A stretch of DNA of 64,000 nucleotides from Pararobbsia alpina (GTDB taxonomy: Bacteria; Pseudomonadota; Gammaproteobacteria; Burkholderiales; Burkholderiaceae), in assembly GCF_902859895.1 (NCBI RefSeq), contig NZ_CADIKM010000001.1:310001-374000 (forward strand), in the 5' to 3' direction. Numbering within the stretch: position 1 is the stretch's first letter; every line of letters starts with the position of its first letter. Shown here in pieces: positions 39,072-49,306 of this stretch. The notes beneath the pieces were generated by a model that worked only from the letters and a program-made list of their open reading frames with translations, ran no database searches and was not told where the DNA came from. Both the position numbers and the translations under genes were made by a program.

Positions 39072-40064
39072 ATGTCCCTATCAAGAAGGCGTTTCATGCA
39101 ATTGGCGGCCGGCGCGGCTGTCGGCAGTGCCCTCCCCGGTGCCGGCATCCCGTTCGCACAGGCCGCGGGGTCGCCCGCGAAGCTGGTCATGCAGGCGTCG
39201 TGGGTCAACGACGCTGAATTCACCGGCTATTTCGTGGCCATGCAGAACGGCTACTACACCCAGCACGGCGTCGAACTCGACTACCTGTCTGGCGGCCCCG
39301 ATGTGATTCCGGAAAGCGCGCTGCTCTCGAAGAAGGCGGACGTCGCCTTGACGACCGTCGAAGACACCCTGTCGGCCGTCACCAAACAACATGCGCCGCT
39401 CGTCGTGATCGGCACGCAATACCAGAAGAGTCCGGCCGGCATCGTCAGCCTCGCCAAGAACCCGGTCCGCAAGCCGGCGGACCTAGTGGGCAAGACGCTC
39501 GCCGTGCCACCCGCCAACCGCCTGGCCGTCGAGGCGATGCTGAAACTCAACGGCATCGACAAATCCAAGGTCCATATCGTGCCGTACGCCTATGACCCGA
39601 CGCCCCTGCTCAAGGGCGAGATCGACGCGTCGCTCGACTTCGTCACCAACGTTCCATACGTGCTGAAGATGCAGGGCCAAGAAGCGGCGAGCTTCCTGCT
39701 CTACGATTTCGGCTTCCCGGTCTTCAACGATACCGTCGTGGTGACGCGCGACACCCTGAAGAACAAGCGCCGCGAACTGGTCGCCTACCTGAGTGCAAGC
39801 CGCCAGGGCTGGCAGGAAAACCTTCAGGATCCTGCCAAATATCCGCCCCTTTTCAAGGACACCCGCTTCAAGGGCAATGGTCGCGAAACCGCCAACGAAG
39901 TGTATTTCAACCAGGCACAAAAGCCCTTGGTCGAAGCGCCCGGCGGTATCTTCTCGATGTCGGACGACAGCATCGCGAAGTGCGTCGAGGCACTGAACGC
40001 CGTAGGCATCAAGGCGAAGCGCGAACACTTCGACACGACGCTGCTGCAGGAGATCAAGGCCTGA
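39072..40064 (+). CDS. ABC transporter substrate-binding protein, NMT1/THI5-like
   Basis: A 330-residue periplasmic binding protein with a twin-arginine-type leader ([15 protein letters not shown], residues 4-18; predicted cleavage after AQAA near residue 31). The fold is NMT1/THI5-like: the opening [20 protein letters not shown] with the following [13 protein letters not shown] matches binding proteins for hydroxymethylpyrimidine-type or sulfonate/taurine-type ligands. It begins 129 bp after the 5-FCL-like gene, and its stop overlaps the ATPase start (TGATG). The ligand is uncertain; a pyrimidine or thiamin precursor is favoured by context. Confidence 0.88.
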   Translation: MSLSRRRFMQLAAGAAVGSALPGAGIPFAQAAGSPAKLVMQASWVNDAEFTGYFVAMQNGYYTQHGVELDYLSGGPDVIPESALLSKKADVALTTVEDTLSAVTKQHAPLVVIGTQYQKSPAGIVSLAKNPVRKPADLVGKTLAVPPANRLAVEAMLKLNGIDKSKVHIVPYAYDPTPLLKGEIDASLDFVTNVPYVLKMQGQEAASFLLYDFGFPVFNDTVVVTRDTLKNKRRELVAYLSASRQGWQENLQDPAKYPPLFKDTRFKGNGRETANEVYFNQAQKPLVEAPGGIFSMSDDSIAKCVEALNAVGIKAKREHFDTTLLQEIKA

Positions 40065-40849
40065 TGGGGCGCGATCTCGTGATCGAGTCGGCACGGCGCA
40101 CATTCTCTGTCGCCGGCCGAGAGATCGTCGCACTGCAGGATGTGTCGCTCGCGCTCAGGGAGGGTTCGTTCACGGCGTTAATCGGACCTTCGGGCTGCGG
40201 CAAATCGACGCTGCTGAGGCTAGTCGCGGGCCTCGACCAGCCGGACAGCGGGCGCCTGCGGGTCGGCGATGAAACGCCGCTTGCGATGCAGCGGCGCGGT
40301 GCACTCGGGATCGCGTTCCAGGATGCGGCACTCTTGCCGTGGCGTTCGGTGCAGACCAATATCCGTCTGCCTTTCGATGTGATCGGCCGATGGTCGCGCG
40401 ACGACGCCGCTCGCGTGGACCGTCTGATCGATCTGGTCGGACTCAAGGGCTTCGAGCAGGCGTTGCCCGCGCAACTATCCGGCGGCATGCGCCAGCGGGT
40501 CGCGATTGCGCGGGCGCTCGCGACCGAGCCCGAAGTGTTACTGCTCGACGAACCCTTCGGGGCACTCGACCAGTTGCTGCGCCGGACGATGAATCTCGAG
40601 CTGCAGCGAATCTGGATGGAACGGCCGACGACGACGGTCATGGTCACGCACGGGATCGACGAGGCGGTCTTCCTCGCGGACCAAGTGGTGGTCATGCACG
40701 CGCGGCCGGGCCGCATCGCGCGCGTGGTCGACGTTCCGTTCGCGCGGCCCCGCTTGCCGGCCCTGTTCGGCAGCCCGGCGTTCCACGAAATCGAAAACAC
40801 GATTGCCGCGTGTCTCTACGAAGACCAGGCGCCTCACCATGCGAGCTAG
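40064..40849 (+). CDS. ABC transporter ATPase, SsuB/TauB-like
   Basis: A 261-residue ABC ATPase with Walker [10 protein letters not shown] (about residues 42-50), the [16 protein letters not shown] signature, Walker [14 protein letters not shown] and switch His in [10 protein letters not shown]. It belongs to the nitrate/sulfonate/taurine/HMP importer ATPase group that pairs with NMT1-like binding proteins. Start overlaps the binding-protein stop, and its 3' end overlaps the permease start by 11 nt, so translation is coupled. Confidence 0.93.
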   Translation: MGRDLVIESARRTFSVAGREIVALQDVSLALREGSFTALIGPSGCGKSTLLRLVAGLDQPDSGRLRVGDETPLAMQRRGALGIAFQDAALLPWRSVQTNIRLPFDVIGRWSRDDAARVDRLIDLVGLKGFEQALPAQLSGGMRQRVAIARALATEPEVLLLDEPFGALDQLLRRTMNLELQRIWMERPTTTVMVTHGIDEAVFLADQVVVMHARPGRIARVVDVPFARPRLPALFGSPAFHEIENTIAACLYEDQAPHHAS

Positions 40850-42404
40850 CAACAGGGCAGGCCCCTGGACCGTCTCGCTGATCCTGCTCCTCGCTTGGGA
40901 AGGGGCCGGACGCATGGGCTGGATCGCGCATGGTGCGATGCCGGCACCCAGCGCAATCCTGCACCAGTTGTGGCGAGACCGCGCGGATTACCCGCCGCAT
41001 CTGCTCGGCACGCTCAGGACGGCGTTCGCGGGCTTCCTCATCGGCAATCTGGTAGCGATTGCGTCAGGCATCATGTTCGTCCGGTTCCGTCCGATCGAAC
41101 GCATGATGGCCGGGGTCAACATGATGCTCTTCGCGATGCCGCCGATCGCATTGACGCCGATCCTGATTATCGCGCTGAGCGGCGATGCGCCGCGCGTGGT
41201 GCTCGCCGCGCTGGCGGTCTACTATCCGACGATGGCCGCGACCGTGCTCGGCATGACCCAGGTCGACGAGCGCCTGTGTGATGTGGTGCGGGTTTATGGC
41301 GGCGGCGAGCTGGCGATCTCGCGGTGGGTGCGCCTGCGCAGCGGCCTGCCCGCGATCCTCGCGGGACTGCGCGTCGCCGCACCCAATGCGGTGCTGGGCT
41401 CGCTGCTGGCCGAGTTCGGGGGCGGTGGAAACGCCGGACTCGGCACCTACCTGATCGGCTCGCTCGGACGCGGCGACCCCGCGCGCCTGTGGGGAATCGG
41501 GCTGCTCGCCACCGCGATCAGCGCGGCCGGCTACCTGCTGTTCAGCCGCGCGGCGAGGATATTTGCAAGTGACACGCTGAGCGCGACATTGAACGTCGGC
41601 GTCACGGCCCGGGGGCCCGGGAGGTTCCATCTGGCCGACGGGCTGATCGGCGTGACGGCCGTCTGCCTGCCCGTGCTGCTGTGGTGGCTGTGCATCGTCG
41701 TGCTGCGCGGTCTCGACGTTTCACCGATCGTGCTGCGCACGCCGCTCGAACTGGTCACCGGACTGACAGGCGGCGATGGCGCGGCCGACGCGCGCGATGC
41801 TCTATGGCAGGCGCTTGGACAAACGCTCCCGTATTGCCTCGCCGGGATGGCCGCGGGACTGGCGTTCGCCCTGCTGCTGGCCGTGCTCGGCAGCCTGCAG
41901 CCGGCGCTCGATGCTGCCTTGCTGCCGGTGTCGCTGATATCGCAATCGATGCCGCTGGTTGCGCTGACGCCGCTGATCGTCCTGGTGTTCGGCCGCGGAG
42001 CTGCTGCGATCCTGGCGATCACCGTGTCGGTCACGTTCTTTCCAGCCTACGTCACGATCTCGCAAGGCCTGAGTCTCGTGCCATCCACCGCGATCGACCT
42101 CGTGCGCACCTATGGCGGGGACCGCTGGCGGCGCATGCGGCTCGTCATCCTGCCGTGGTCGCTGCCCTATCTTTGCACCGCCGCCCGCCTGTGCGCCCCG
42201 CGAGCCTTTCTCGGCGTGATGATCGCCGAATGGCTAGCGACCGGTACCGGTATCGGCAACCTGCTGAACGAGGCGCGCGGGACACTCGACTACGGCATGG
42301 TCTGGAATGTCGCGATCACCGCGGTCGTGATCGCATTGGGTATCTATCTGGCCGTGCGCCTCGTCGAACGACGCGTGCTGCGGCGCTTCGCCGTACCCCA
42401 ATGA
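40839..42404 (+). CDS. Fused double ABC permease
   Basis: A 521-residue membrane protein with two BPD_transp_1 permease domains in one chain. Domain 1 (about residues 1-245) has the EAA-like cytoplasmic loop [18 protein letters not shown] ending [12 protein letters not shown]. Domain 2 (about 265-521) has [19 protein letters not shown] ending [14 protein letters not shown]. Each half carries about six helices. Related importers usually use a homodimer of single permeases, so the fusion would form a complete pseudo-dimeric channel. It overlaps the ATPase gene by 11 nt; the second 5-FCL-like gene starts 55 bp downstream. Confidence 0.9.
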   Translation: MRASNRAGPWTVSLILLLAWEGAGRMGWIAHGAMPAPSAILHQLWRDRADYPPHLLGTLRTAFAGFLIGNLVAIASGIMFVRFRPIERMMAGVNMMLFAMPPIALTPILIIALSGDAPRVVLAALAVYYPTMAATVLGMTQVDERLCDVVRVYGGGELAISRWVRLRSGLPAILAGLRVAAPNAVLGSLLAEFGGGGNAGLGTYLIGSLGRGDPARLWGIGLLATAISAAGYLLFSRAARIFASDTLSATLNVGVTARGPGRFHLADGLIGVTAVCLPVLLWWLCIVVLRGLDVSPIVLRTPLELVTGLTGGDGAADARDALWQALGQTLPYCLAGMAAGLAFALLLAVLGSLQPALDAALLPVSLISQSMPLVALTPLIVLVFGRGAAAILAITVSVTFFPAYVTISQGLSLVPSTAIDLVRTYGGDRWRRMRLVILPWSLPYLCTAARLCAPRAFLGVMIAEWLATGTGIGNLLNEARGTLDYGMVWNVAITAVVIALGIYLAVRLVERRVLRRFAVPQ

Positions 42405-42459
42405 GGGCGTGCCGGCACCGGTCGTGTTTTTCCATCCAACTCCGAACAAAGGTTTCCTC

Positions 42460-43233
42460 ATGGACCATAAATCGATCGTCAGAGATCGCGTATTCGCCGA
42501 ACTGCGCAAGGTCGCCTTTCCGGATAGCCGCTTTCATTACGACTTCGGCGAATTCATCACGGATTTCGCCGGCAGCGATGACGCACTCGAGAGGTTGATC
42601 GCCCATCGCTTTTACCAGCAGGCGGCATTCCTGTTCATCACGCCCGACAACTGCCTCGAGCAGCTTCGCTATCGAGCGCTGCGGGACGGCAAGCGTGTGC
42701 TGATCACCTCGTACGCGATCCGGCGCGGCTTCTGGCTGCTCGACCCGGCCAGGATCCCGGCGGACAAGCTGCTCTACGCGGCAACGCTCGACGGGATGGA
42801 GCGCCTGGCGCAGGCCGTTTCGCTGCGCGAGATCATGGCGCTACCCTCACTCGACTACATGGTGACCGGCACGGGCGCGATCAACGACGCGGGCATCCGG
42901 TTCGGCAAGGGCCACGGCTTTTTCGATGCCGAATGGGGCATGCTGTACCGGATCGGGAAGATCGGTGCGGACACGCCGGCCGCGGCACTCGTTCACGATT
43001 GCCAGGTGCTCGGCGAAACGCTGCACCCCGAAGTGTTCGATACCGTCGTCGATGCGATCTTCACCCCGACGCGTACGATCGAGGTGACGAATCCCCACAA
43101 GCCGACCTGCGGCATCGTCTGGGACCTGCTCGATGCGCATATGTTCGAGACGATCCCGCCACTGCAGGAATTGAAAGACATGGAAAGTGCCCCGGCCTTT
43201 CGGCAAGGCCCTACGACGCAACTGCGGCCGTAA
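42460..43233 (+). CDS. 5-formyltetrahydrofolate cyclo-ligase-like protein (COG0212 paralogue), copy 2
   Basis: A 257-residue paralogue of the gene at 38205. Shared segments include [21 protein letters not shown] (in part), [25 protein letters not shown] and TPTRTIEVT. The two copies bracket the importer, so both are probably part of one pathway, perhaps with different partners or substrates. The ATG at 42460 is preceded by AAAGG. Its last 23 bp overlap the 3' end of mnmA on the other strand. Confidence 0.8.
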   Translation: MDHKSIVRDRVFAELRKVAFPDSRFHYDFGEFITDFAGSDDALERLIAHRFYQQAAFLFITPDNCLEQLRYRALRDGKRVLITSYAIRRGFWLLDPARIPADKLLYAATLDGMERLAQAVSLREIMALPSLDYMVTGTGAINDAGIRFGKGHGFFDAEWGMLYRIGKIGADTPAAALVHDCQVLGETLHPEVFDTVVDAIFTPTRTIEVTNPHKPTCGIVWDLLDAHMFETIPPLQELKDMESAPAFRQGPTTQLRP

Positions 43234-44365
43234 GTGCCCGCATGCCCGTGACGGCCGCGCCCTCCAGCCCTTCGGCACCGGCGCGCTCGATGATCCCGCC
43301 GCCGAGGCAGACTTCGCCGTCGTAGAGGACAGCTGACTGGCCGGGCGTCACCGCCCATTGAGGCTCGGTAAAACCGAGCGCGAAAGCGCCGCCGGCGCCC
43401 GCGCGAAGCACCGTGCAGGGCGCATCCGCCTGCCGGTAGCGCGTCTTGGCCGCGATATGGGCGCCCTCGGCAGGCGGCTCGCCGGCGACCCAGCTCGCAT
43501 CGATCGCCTCGAGCGCGGGCGCCGCCAGCCACGGATGATCGTGGCCCTGGACGACATAGAGCGTATTCGTGTCCATCGCCTTGCGCGCGACGAACCAGGG
43601 CTCGCCGCTGCCGTCGCGGCTGCCGCCGAGGCCAATGCCCTTGCGCTGGCCGAGCGTATAGAACGCAAGGCCGATATGCTCGCCGATCACCTTGCCGTCG
43701 GGCGTCTTCATCGGTCCCGGCTGGGTCGGCAGGTAGCGGTTCAGGAACTCGCGAAACGGCCGCTCGCCGATAAAGCAGATCCCGGTCGAATCCTTCTTCT
43801 TCGCATTGGGCAGGCCGATCTGTTCGGCGAGTCGGCGCACCTCGGTCTTCGGCATCTCGCCCAGCGGGAACATCGTGCGCGACAACTGCTGCTGGTTGAG
43901 CCGGTGCAGGAAATAGCTCTGGTCCTTGCTGAGGTCGGTCGCCTTCAACAGTTCGACGCGACCATCGCGCGCCTGCCGGACCCGCGCATAGTGGCCGGTC
44001 GCGATGGTGTCCGCGCCGAGCGCGAGCGCATGGTCGAGAAAGGCCTTGAATTTGATCTCGGCATTGCAGAGCACATCGGGGTTCGGCGTGCGGCCGGCCG
44101 AGTATTCATGCAGGAATTCGGCGAATACGCGGTCCTTGTATTCGGCCGCGAAATTGACCGCCTCCACATCGATGCCGATCAGGTCGGCGACCGAGACCAC
44201 ATCGATCCAGTCCTCACGGGTCGAGCAGTATTCGCTGTCGTCGTCATCTTCCCAGTTCTTCATGAACAGGCCGACCACATCGTAGCCCTGCTCCTTGAGC
44301 AGCCATGCTGTCACCGACGAATCGACGCCGCCGGACATGCCCACCACCACTTTTTGCTTCGCCAT
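43211..44365 (-). CDS. mnmA: tRNA-specific 2-thiouridylase MnmA
   Basis: A 384-residue MnmA, which makes 2-thiouridine at the wobble position of Lys, Glu and Gln tRNAs. The PP-loop [10 protein letters not shown] is at residues 9-18; the catalytic Cys in LCNAEIKF (about residue 104) and the second Cys in [12 protein letters not shown] (about residue 200) are present. The ATG at 44365 is the family start [10 protein letters not shown]. The 3' end overlaps the convergent 5-FCL-like gene by 23 bp, with no space for a terminator. Confidence 0.97.
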   Translation of the reverse strand: MAKQKVVVGMSGGVDSSVTAWLLKEQGYDVVGLFMKNWEDDDDSEYCSTREDWIDVVSVADLIGIDVEAVNFAAEYKDRVFAEFLHEYSAGRTPNPDVLCNAEIKFKAFLDHALALGADTIATGHYARVRQARDGRVELLKATDLSKDQSYFLHRLNQQQLSRTMFPLGEMPKTEVRRLAEQIGLPNAKKKDSTGICFIGERPFREFLNRYLPTQPGPMKTPDGKVIGEHIGLAFYTLGQRKGIGLGGSRDGSGEPWFVARKAMDTNTLYVVQGHDHPWLAAPALEAIDASWVAGEPPAEGAHIAAKTRYRQADAPCTVLRAGAGGAFALGFTEPQWAVTPGQSAVLYDGEVCLGGGIIERAGAEGLEGAAVTGMRALTAAVAS

Positions 44366-44701
44366 ATGCGTGCGGCTCCGGCTACGGCCCGCGGCTCGGA
44401 GCCGCCCGGCGTTCGGAATTTTCCTTCGGAATTTCAATGACTTCGAATTTTACCGTGAAGGGAGACAACATGCTTCGGCTCGACACGGGATTCGTGCAAC
44501 ACGTTGCCTTTTGCCTGTATCGCCGCTTCGTGGCTTTCTGTACAGTGTGGCGGGCCGTTGTTTTGCCGGGTCGCCCGCGGGTAGCCCCGACTGTCATGCG
44601 CATACGCGTCGGGTACAGTGGGGCAGCCACGATCCGGCCGGTTTGCCCGCGTGGACGCGCTTCGGACTACGCGGGATCTCGAGAACAAGAAGGAGAATGC
44701 A
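44366..44701. other. Divergent intergenic region mnmA-pntAA
   Basis: 336 bp. TTCGGAATTTT and TTCGGAATTTC form a short direct repeat near 44410-44437. TACAGT occurs twice (near 44540 and 44612) as possible -10 elements for the pnt operon. A GGGAG plus ATG at about 44461-44472 opens a frame that runs into pntAA in the wrong frame and is not called. Confidence 0.4.
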
Positions 44702-45853
44702 ATGCGAATTGGCATACCCGCCGAAGTGCGGGATGGAGAGTCGCGGGTCGCGGCGACACCGGAGACGGTCAAGCGTCTCGCGGCCGCGAAGCACCAGGTA
44801 CAAGTTCAGGAGGGTGCCGGCGCACAGGCCTTTTTCCCGGATGCGGCCTATCGGGATGCGGGCGCTGAAATCGTCGACGCGGCGACAGCCTTCGGCGCGG
44901 ACATCGTTCTCAAGGTCCGCGCGCCGCTTGATCACGAACTGCCGCTTTTCACGCGCGGGGCCGTGCTCGCCGGCATGCTCGACCCGTTCGACGCGGAACA
45001 GGCAGCGCGGCTCGCGGCAGCCGGGCTGGTCGCCTTCGCACTCGAATCGGCGCCGCGCACGACGCGCGCGCAAAGCCTCGACGTGCTGTCGTCGCAGGCG
45101 AATATCGCCGGCTATCGCGCGGTGCTGATGGCCGCCGAGCTGTATCCGCGCTTTTTGCCGATGCTGATGACCGCGGCGGGCACCGTCAAGGCCGCGCGCG
45201 TGGTCGTGCTCGGCGCGGGCGTCGCGGGGCTCCAGGCGATCGCGACAGCCAAGCGGCTCGGCGCCGTGATCGAGGCCTCTGATGTGCGGCCCGCGGTCAA
45301 GGAGCAGATCGAATCGCTCGGCGCGAAATTCATCGACGTCCCCTATGAAACCGACGAAGAGCGGGAGGCCGCTGTCGGGGTCGGCGGTTATGCACGGCCC
45401 ATGCCCGAGAGCTGGCTCTTGCGGCAGTCGCTTGCGGTCCATGAACGCCTCAAGCTCGCCGACATCGTGATCTCGACCGCGCTGATCCCGGGGCGCGCCG
45501 CGCCGACGCTGATCCAGGAAGAGACCGTCAAGGCGATGAAACCCGGCTCGGTGATCGTCGATCTCGCGGCTGGCCGCGGCACCGAACAGCCGCATGGGCG
45601 CGGCGGCAACTGCCCCTTGACCGAGACCGACAAGACCGTGATCCGCTACGGCGTGCAGATCGTCGGGCATACGAACCTTCCGGCGACCGTCGCGGCCGAT
45701 GCGTCGTCGCTCTACGCCCGCAACCTGTTCGACTTCCTCAAGTTGATCATCGACAAGGACGGTCAGCTGATGATCGATCTCAACGACGATATCGTCGCCG
45801 CGACCCTGCTCGCGCGCGACGGCGAAGTCATCCGCAACGCGCAACGCGCCTGA
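44702..45853 (+). CDS. pntAA: NAD(P) transhydrogenase subunit alpha part 1
   Basis: A 383-residue NAD(H)-binding subunit (domain I) of the proton-translocating transhydrogenase. It opens [20 protein letters not shown] and has the dinucleotide-binding [22 protein letters not shown] (in part) near residue 165, plus RPAPKLI-type mobile-loop region and [14 protein letters not shown]. The alpha subunit is split into pntAA and pntAB, as in many alpha- and betaproteobacteria. AAGGAG at 44691-44696 supports the start. The operon couples the proton gradient to NADPH formation. Confidence 0.96.
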   Translation: MRIGIPAEVRDGESRVAATPETVKRLAAAKHQVQVQEGAGAQAFFPDAAYRDAGAEIVDAATAFGADIVLKVRAPLDHELPLFTRGAVLAGMLDPFDAEQAARLAAAGLVAFALESAPRTTRAQSLDVLSSQANIAGYRAVLMAAELYPRFLPMLMTAAGTVKAARVVVLGAGVAGLQAIATAKRLGAVIEASDVRPAVKEQIESLGAKFIDVPYETDEEREAAVGVGGYARPMPESWLLRQSLAVHERLKLADIVISTALIPGRAAPTLIQEETVKAMKPGSVIVDLAAGRGTEQPHGRGGNCPLTETDKTVIRYGVQIVGHTNLPATVAADASSLYARNLFDFLKLIIDKDGQLMIDLNDDIVAATLLARDGEVIRNAQRA

Positions 45854-45864
45854 CGAGGAGTGCA

Positions 45865-46182
45865 ATGGAACTGGTTAATCATCTGATTGTGTTCGTGCTG
45901 GCCGTCTATGTCGGCTATCACGTGGTCTGGACGGTCACCCCCGCGCTGCATACGCCGCTGATGGCGGTGACCAATGCGATCTCCGCGATCGTGATCGTCG
46001 GCGCGATGCTGGCCGCCGCGCTGACCGTGAGCCCCGCGGGCAAGGCATTCGGCACGATCGCCGTGCTGCTCGCGGCGATCAATGTGTTCGGCGGCTTCCT
46101 GGTTACACGCCGCATGCTCGAGATGTTCCGCAAGAAGACGCCGAGGAAGGCGCTCGAGAGCGGCGCGGAGGGCGCGAAATGA
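45865..46182 (+). CDS. pntAB: NAD(P) transhydrogenase subunit alpha part 2
   Basis: A 105-residue membrane protein with three to four helices ([57 protein letters not shown]) forming the alpha part of membrane domain II. The [16 protein letters not shown] segment is conserved. It follows pntAA by 11 bp and overlaps pntB by 4 nt (ATGA). Confidence 0.96.
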   Translation: MELVNHLIVFVLAVYVGYHVVWTVTPALHTPLMAVTNAISAIVIVGAMLAAALTVSPAGKAFGTIAVLLAAINVFGGFLVTRRMLEMFRKKTPRKALESGAEGAK

Positions 46183-47621
46183 GCTACGAAGTCGTCACCC
46201 TGCTCTACCTGATTGCTTCGGTCTGCTTCATCCAGGCGCTCAAGGGCCTCTCGCATCCGACGACTGCGCGGCGCGGCAATGTGTTCGGGATGAGCGGCAT
46301 GCTGATCGCCGTGCTCACCACGCTCGCGCTGATCTACAACCGCGCGGCCGAGATGCAGCTGCCTCTGGGCACCGACCTCGGCCTGTTGTTCGGCGCGCTC
46401 GTGATCGGCGGTGCGATCGGCGCGTTTGTCGCGAACAAGGTCGAGATGACCAAGATGCCCGAGCTGGTCGCCGCGATGCATTCGCTGATCGGCCTCGCGG
46501 CCGTCTGCATCGCGTATGCGGTGGTCTGTGAGCCGTCCGCGTTCGGGATCTCGGCGCAGGGCGATCCCACGCTGCCCTACGGCAATCGCGTCGAACTGTT
46601 CATTGGCACCTTCGTCGGCGCGATCACGTTCTCCGGTTCGGTCATCGCGTTCGGCAAGCTCTCGGGCAAGTACAAGTTCCGGCTGTTCCAGGGTGCGCCG
46701 GTCATCTACCCGGGCCAGCACCTGATCAACCTGCTGCTCGCGCTTGCGATGCTGGGCTTCGGGATCATCTTCTTCCTGTCGCAGGCCTGGCTGCCGTTCA
46801 TCATCATGACGTTGATCGCGTTCGCGCTCGGCGTGCTGATCATCATCCCGATCGGTGGCGCGGACATGCCCGTCGTCGTGTCGATGCTGAACTCGTATTC
46901 GGGCTGGGCGGCGGCGGGCATCGGCTTTTCGCTGAACAACTCGATGCTGATCGTCGCGGGCTCGCTGGTCGGCTCATCGGGTGCCATCCTCTCGTACATC
47001 ATGTGCAAGGCGATGAACCGCTCGTTCTTCAACGTGCTGCTCGGCGGCTTCGGCGGCGCTGCCGCGGTGTCCGTCGGCGGCGCGGCGGGCGAGCAGCGTC
47101 CGGTCAAGTCGGGTTCGCCCGACGATGCGGCCTTCATGCTCGGTAATGCGCAATCCGTCGTGATCGTGCCGGGCTACGGGCTGGCGGTCGCGCGTGCGCA
47201 GCATGCGCTCATGGAACTGGCGACCAAGCTCACCGAGAAAGGCATCGACGTCAAGTATGCGATCCACCCGGTCGCGGGGCGCATGCCGGGCCATATGAAC
47301 GTGCTGCTCGCCGAGGCCGAGGTGCCGTACGAGCAGGTGTTCGAGATGGACGACATCAACGCCGAGTTCGGGCAAACCGATGTCGTGCTGGTGCTCGGCG
47401 CGAACGACGTGGTCAATCCCGCCGCGAAGGACCCGAAGTCGCCGATCGCCGGCATGCCGATCCTCGAGGCCTACAAGGCGGCCACCGTGATCGTCAACAA
47501 GCGCTCGATGGCCTCCGGCTACGCGGGGCTCGACAACGAGCTGTTCTATATGGACAAGACGATGATGGTGTTCGGCGACGCGAAGAAGGTCGTCGAGGAT
47601 ATGGTGAAGGCGGTCGATTAG
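46179..47621 (+). CDS. pntB: NAD(P) transhydrogenase subunit beta
   Basis: A 480-residue PntB with about eight or nine membrane helices followed by the soluble NADP(H)-binding domain III. In domain III the [18 protein letters not shown] loop, [14 protein letters not shown] and [11 protein letters not shown] are conserved; the terminal [21 protein letters not shown] (in part) is typical. It completes the transhydrogenase with pntAA/pntAB and is followed by a strong terminator at 47687-47716. Confidence 0.97.
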   Translation: MSYEVVTLLYLIASVCFIQALKGLSHPTTARRGNVFGMSGMLIAVLTTLALIYNRAAEMQLPLGTDLGLLFGALVIGGAIGAFVANKVEMTKMPELVAAMHSLIGLAAVCIAYAVVCEPSAFGISAQGDPTLPYGNRVELFIGTFVGAITFSGSVIAFGKLSGKYKFRLFQGAPVIYPGQHLINLLLALAMLGFGIIFFLSQAWLPFIIMTLIAFALGVLIIIPIGGADMPVVVSMLNSYSGWAAAGIGFSLNNSMLIVAGSLVGSSGAILSYIMCKAMNRSFFNVLLGGFGGAAAVSVGGAAGEQRPVKSGSPDDAAFMLGNAQSVVIVPGYGLAVARAQHALMELATKLTEKGIDVKYAIHPVAGRMPGHMNVLLAEAEVPYEQVFEMDDINAEFGQTDVVLVLGANDVVNPAAKDPKSPIAGMPILEAYKAATVIVNKRSMASGYAGLDNELFYMDKTMMVFGDAKKVVEDMVKAVD

Positions 47622-47686
47622 AACGGATTGGGGCGGAGAGGAAGCGATGGCCTAGGACCGTCCAGTCAAGCTTGACTTGAAAAAGA

Positions 47687-47716
47687 AGCCGCGCTCAGCA
47701 ATGAGCGCGGCTTTTT
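47687..47716 (+). terminator. Terminator of the pnt operon (copy 1 of a duplicated element)
   Basis: AGCCGCGCTCA (47687... with one extra A) pairs with TGAGCGCGGCT (47702-47712) around loop GCAA, followed by TTTTT. The hairpin and some 25 bp after it recur at 49157-49210. Confidence 0.88.
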
Positions 47717-47893
47717 GCGTTTCTAATGCATAGACTTGTCTCACGAGGTGCTTCCAGTGCCAGCGAGCGTCATCGTTAGCCATGCCGGGGTCTCGCGGTT
47801 CATTGGACAGCCTGCAGAGCGCCGGTTTCGATCGGAGGAAACATTCACGGCGTCGTCGCGGCGGTGATTCGTGGAATAGAGGGGAAACGAGCC

Positions 47894-48925
47894 ATGTCTG
47901 ACCAGATCTATACCCGGCGCCGTCGTCTTCTCGGCACGACGGTTGCGGGCATCAGCCTGATGGAACTGGGGCTGAGCGGACTCGCGCAAGCGCAGTCCAA
48001 CAGCACGGCGTCCGGATCAAGCGCCGCTTCATTCGAAAACCTGCGGCAGATCAAGGCCGGCACGCTCGACGTGGGTTACGCGGAAGCGGGCCCGCAGAAT
48101 GGGCCTGTGGTGATCCTGCTGCACGGCTGGCCCTACGATATCTACAGCTTCGCCGAAGTCACGCCGTTGCTCGCCGCCGCGGGCTACAGGGTCATCGTGC
48201 CGTATCTGAGAGGCTACGGGTCCACGCGGATTCTCTCCGCGGACACGCCGCGCAACGGCCAGCAGGCGGTCGTTGCGGTTGACGTCATCAACCTGATGGA
48301 CGCACTGAAGATCGACAAGGCGATCTTCGGCGGCTTTGACTGGGGCGCACGTACGGTGAATATCATTGCCGCGCTGTGGCCGCAGCGATGCAAGGCGATG
48401 GTGTCGGTGAGCGGTTATCTGATCGGCAGCCAGGAAGCCAACAAGGCGCCGTTGCCGCCGAAAGCGGAACTGTCATGGTGGTATATGTTCTATTTCGCCA
48501 CCGAGCGCGGCTATGCCGGCTATGACGCGAACCGACACGATTTCAACAAGCTGATCTGGCGCCTGGCGTCGCCGAAGTGGAATTTCGATGACGCGACCTA
48601 TGAGCGCTCGGCCGCATCGTTCAATAACCCGGACCATGTAGCGATCGTGATTCACAACTACCGGTGGCGTCTGGGGCTCGTCACGGGCGAGGCGAAATAC
48701 GACGAGCTGGAGAAGCGTCTGGCGAAGGGGCCGACCATTTCGGTACCGACCATCACGATGGAAGGCGACGCCAACGGCGCGCCGCATCCGGAGCCGTCGA
48801 CCTACGCGAAGAAGTTCACCGGCAAGTACGCGCACCGGAACATCAGTGGCGGCATCGGACACAACCTGCCGCAGGAAGCACCCAAAGCGTTTGCTGACGC
48901 CGTGATCGACGTCGCCCGTTTCTAA
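47894..48925 (+). CDS. Exported alpha/beta hydrolase, epoxide-hydrolase-like
   Basis: A 343-residue alpha/beta hydrolase with an N-terminal export signal of twin-arginine appearance (TRRRRLLGTTVAGI, residues 7-20; probable cleavage after LAQAQ near residue 34). The nucleophile elbow is GGFDWGAR with Asp149 rather than Ser, and the oxyanion motif HGWP is at 77-80, as in epoxide hydrolases and haloalkane dehalogenases. Asp292 and His323 (GIGHN) complete a plausible triad. The cap domain contains Tyr residues as in epoxide hydrolases. Start is supported by AGGGGAAAC. It lies between two copies of the same terminator, suggesting insertion. Substrate unknown. Confidence 0.85.
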   Translation: MSDQIYTRRRRLLGTTVAGISLMELGLSGLAQAQSNSTASGSSAASFENLRQIKAGTLDVGYAEAGPQNGPVVILLHGWPYDIYSFAEVTPLLAAAGYRVIVPYLRGYGSTRILSADTPRNGQQAVVAVDVINLMDALKIDKAIFGGFDWGARTVNIIAALWPQRCKAMVSVSGYLIGSQEANKAPLPPKAELSWWYMFYFATERGYAGYDANRHDFNKLIWRLASPKWNFDDATYERSAASFNNPDHVAIVIHNYRWRLGLVTGEAKYDELEKRLAKGPTISVPTITMEGDANGAPHPEPSTYAKKFTGKYAHRNISGGIGHNLPQEAPKAFADAVIDVARF

Positions 48926-48956
48926 GACGCGCCAGCCTTTCCGTTGTGGAGGACGC

Positions 48957-49085
48957 ATGAAACGCTTGCTCGCATGCATTGCCTTCATGGCGGGCGTTCT
49001 GTCCGCGGAATTGGCGCATCCAGTAAATTGTTCGATGCTCAACGCGAGCCGGGTGCAGGTGAAACGTCCAAAAGAGAACGATTAA
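48957..49085 (+). CDS. Small exported peptide (42 aa)
   Basis: A 42-codon ORF with a well-spaced GGAGG just before its ATG, 31 bp after the alpha/beta hydrolase stop. Residues 1-20 (MKRLLACIAFMAGVLSAELA) form a convincing Sec signal peptide, leaving about 22 residues of basic, Cys-containing mature peptide. It may be a real small secreted protein cotranscribed with the hydrolase, or the truncated 5' end of a longer gene. No homologue is recognised. Confidence 0.5.
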   Translation: MKRLLACIAFMAGVLSAELAHPVNCSMLNASRVQVKRPKEND

Positions 49086-49156
49086 TTCGCGTGATCGAGA
49101 GATTTGAGTGAGCCGCTCGCTCGCGACAGCGCGCTCGATGTCACCTATTGAAGAAA

Positions 49157-49186
49157 GGCCGCGCTCAGCAATGAGCGCGGCCTTTT
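49157..49186 (+). terminator. Terminator, copy 2 of the duplicated element
   Basis: GGCCGCGCTCA (49157-49167), loop GCAA and TGAGCGCGGCC (49172-49182), then TTTT. It is almost identical to the pnt terminator 1,470 bp upstream and terminates the hydrolase/peptide transcript. Confidence 0.85.
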
Positions 49187-49236
49187 GCGTTTCTAACGCA
49201 TCGAACCTGTCTGGTTATTCCCGGGCAGCGAAGTAA

Positions 49237-49270
49237 TTTCGCTAGGCGAAAATATATTCGCTAGGTGAAA
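49237..49270. promoter_or_regulatory. Operator pair A for the IclR-family regulator
   Basis: TTTCGCTAGGCGAAA (49237-49251) is a perfect 6-3-6 palindrome. ATTCGCTAGGTGAAA (49256-49270) matches it at 13 of 15 positions, 19 bp further on. IclR-family regulators commonly bind 15-bp palindromes. Confidence 0.75.
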
Positions 49271-49306
49271 TCACCTATTGGTGGCCGATCTGGGTCATCG
49301 GTAAAG

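Noticed and set aside
44470-44868. ORF of 132 codons with a good GGGAG upstream, running into pntAA
   Set aside because: Its second half overlaps the conserved start of pntAA in another frame, and the product is Arg/Gly/Cys-rich without domain features.
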